Shown here piece by piece: positions 21,096 through 21,643 of a DNA stretch of 21,643 bases. Made by a program: the position numbers and the translations under genes. Below the pieces are notes generated by a model. It ran no database searches, was not told the origin of the DNA, and saw only the letters and a program-made list of their open reading frames with translations. Each line of letters begins with the position of its first letter. The first letter of the stretch is position 1. Origin of the DNA: DASPFV01 sp035620975. Lineage in GTDB: Bacteria > Acidobacteriota > Vicinamibacteria > Vicinamibacterales > 2-12-FULL-66-21. Location of the stretch: NCBI GenBank assembly GCA_035620975.1, contig DASPFV010000015.1, positions 1 through 21,643 on the forward strand, given 5' to 3'.

Positions 21096-21643
21096 ATGGT
21101 GCGATTTCTGACCGCCGGTGAATCGCACGGGCGCGCTCTCGTCGTGATTCTGGAAGGCATCCCCGCCGGGCTTCCCATCGACCTCGACGCCATCACCCGC
21201 GACCTCCGACGCCGCCAGGGCGGCTACGGCCGTGGACGGCGCATGGCCATCGAGTCCGATCGCGCGGACGTGATCTCGGGCGTTCGGGCCGGCGAGACCA
21301 TCGGCGGGCCGATCGCGATGCTCATCGAGAACCGGGACTGGCCCAACTGGCAGCAGACCATGCACGTCACAGCCGAGCCGGCGGCTGACGCGACCGGCGC
21401 CCGGCGTGCCGCCGTGACCCGCCCGCGGCCCGGGCACGCCGACCTGGCCGGCGTCGCGAAGTTCGGGCGCAGGGACGTCCGCGACGTACTCGAGCGCGCG
21501 AGCGCCCGCGAAACGGCGGCCCGCGTGGCGGCCGGTGCGATTGCCCGGCAGTTCCTCGCCCATCTCGGGGTCCGGGTCGCGAGCCATGTGTTCGCGCTGG
21601 GTCCGGTCGCGCTGCCGGAGGGTGAGCTCGTACCGTTCGAGCG
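21096..21643 (+). CDS. aroC: Chorismate synthase, N-terminal part, cut by window edge
   Basis: AroC eliminates phosphate from EPSP to form chorismate, the branch point that feeds TrpE and chorismate mutase in this window. About 182 codons are present. The start MVRFLTAGESHGRALVVILEG is the family's signature N-terminus, and RRRQGGYGRGRRM and GVRAGETIGGPIAMLIENRDWPNW are FMN- and substrate-binding segments. RPRPGHADLAG and the RASARETAARVA block follow as expected. The frame is open to the window end. The ATG is part of the palindrome CCATGG, which also offers an ATG to the opposite strand. It is not linked to the trp attenuator, being 12 kb away on the other strand. Confidence 0.95.
   Translation, partial: MVRFLTAGESHGRALVVILEGIPAGLPIDLDAITRDLRRRQGGYGRGRRMAIESDRADVISGVRAGETIGGPIAMLIENRDWPNWQQTMHVTAEPAADATGARRAAVTRPRPGHADLAGVAKFGRRDVRDVLERASARETAARVAAGAIARQFLAHLGVRVASHVFALGPVALPEGELVPFE

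Noticed and set aside
1..21643. CRISPR arrays, tRNA or rRNA genes, IS elements, integrases, toxin-antitoxin pairs
   Set aside because: No direct repeat series, RNA gene signatures, transposase motifs or small paired toxin genes were found on either strand.

Overview
The window is a 21.6-kb piece of a GC-rich bacterial chromosome with dense, mostly ATGA-overlapping genes. The gene content (type I DHQ dehydratase/shikimate dehydrogenase fusion, unfused trpEGDCFBA, a secreted SpoIVB-S55-like protein, a very large sigma-54 activator with TPRs, an RpoE-like ECF sigma with a membrane anti-sigma) and base composition suggest an Acidobacteriota member, perhaps of the Vicinamibacteria. That assignment is an inference from style, not a marker gene. 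No rRNA, tRNA, IS element, CRISPR array or phage gene was seen, and no gene-free stretch exceeds 300 bases.

Region 1 (1-8817, minus strand) is one aromatic amino acid operon. In transcription order it holds a promoter, a leader peptide gene with consecutive Tyr-Trp-Trp-Trp-Phe codons, an intrinsic terminator that competes with an antiterminator pairing, then aroDE, trpE, trpG, trpD, trpC, trpF, trpB, trpA, an AroQ-class chorismate mutase and the start of a DAHP synthase gene that runs off the left edge. The operon joins the pathway entry step (DAHP synthase), two mid-pathway shikimate steps (AroDE), the whole tryptophan branch, and the first Phe/Tyr step (chorismate mutase). The leader carries codons for all three end products, so one attenuator may read all three. 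I regard this as the most interesting system in the window.

Region 2 (8807-13044, plus strand) is read divergently from a promoter back to back with the operon promoter. It encodes an exported protein with SpoIVB peptidase S55 motifs in swapped order and an exported beta-propeller protein.

Region 3 (13084-15953) has an ECF sigma factor and its zinc-finger membrane anti-sigma factor on the minus strand, preceded by a clear RpoE-type promoter (probable autoregulation). A membrane-anchored TPR protein is read divergently.

Region 4 (15957-21097, minus strand) holds a very large sigma-54 activator followed by two oligopeptide-type ABC permease genes (dppB, dppC) without their binding protein or ATPases. 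At the right edge aroC (chorismate synthase) starts on the plus strand, head to head with the activator, so another shikimate gene lies close to the trp operon but outside it.
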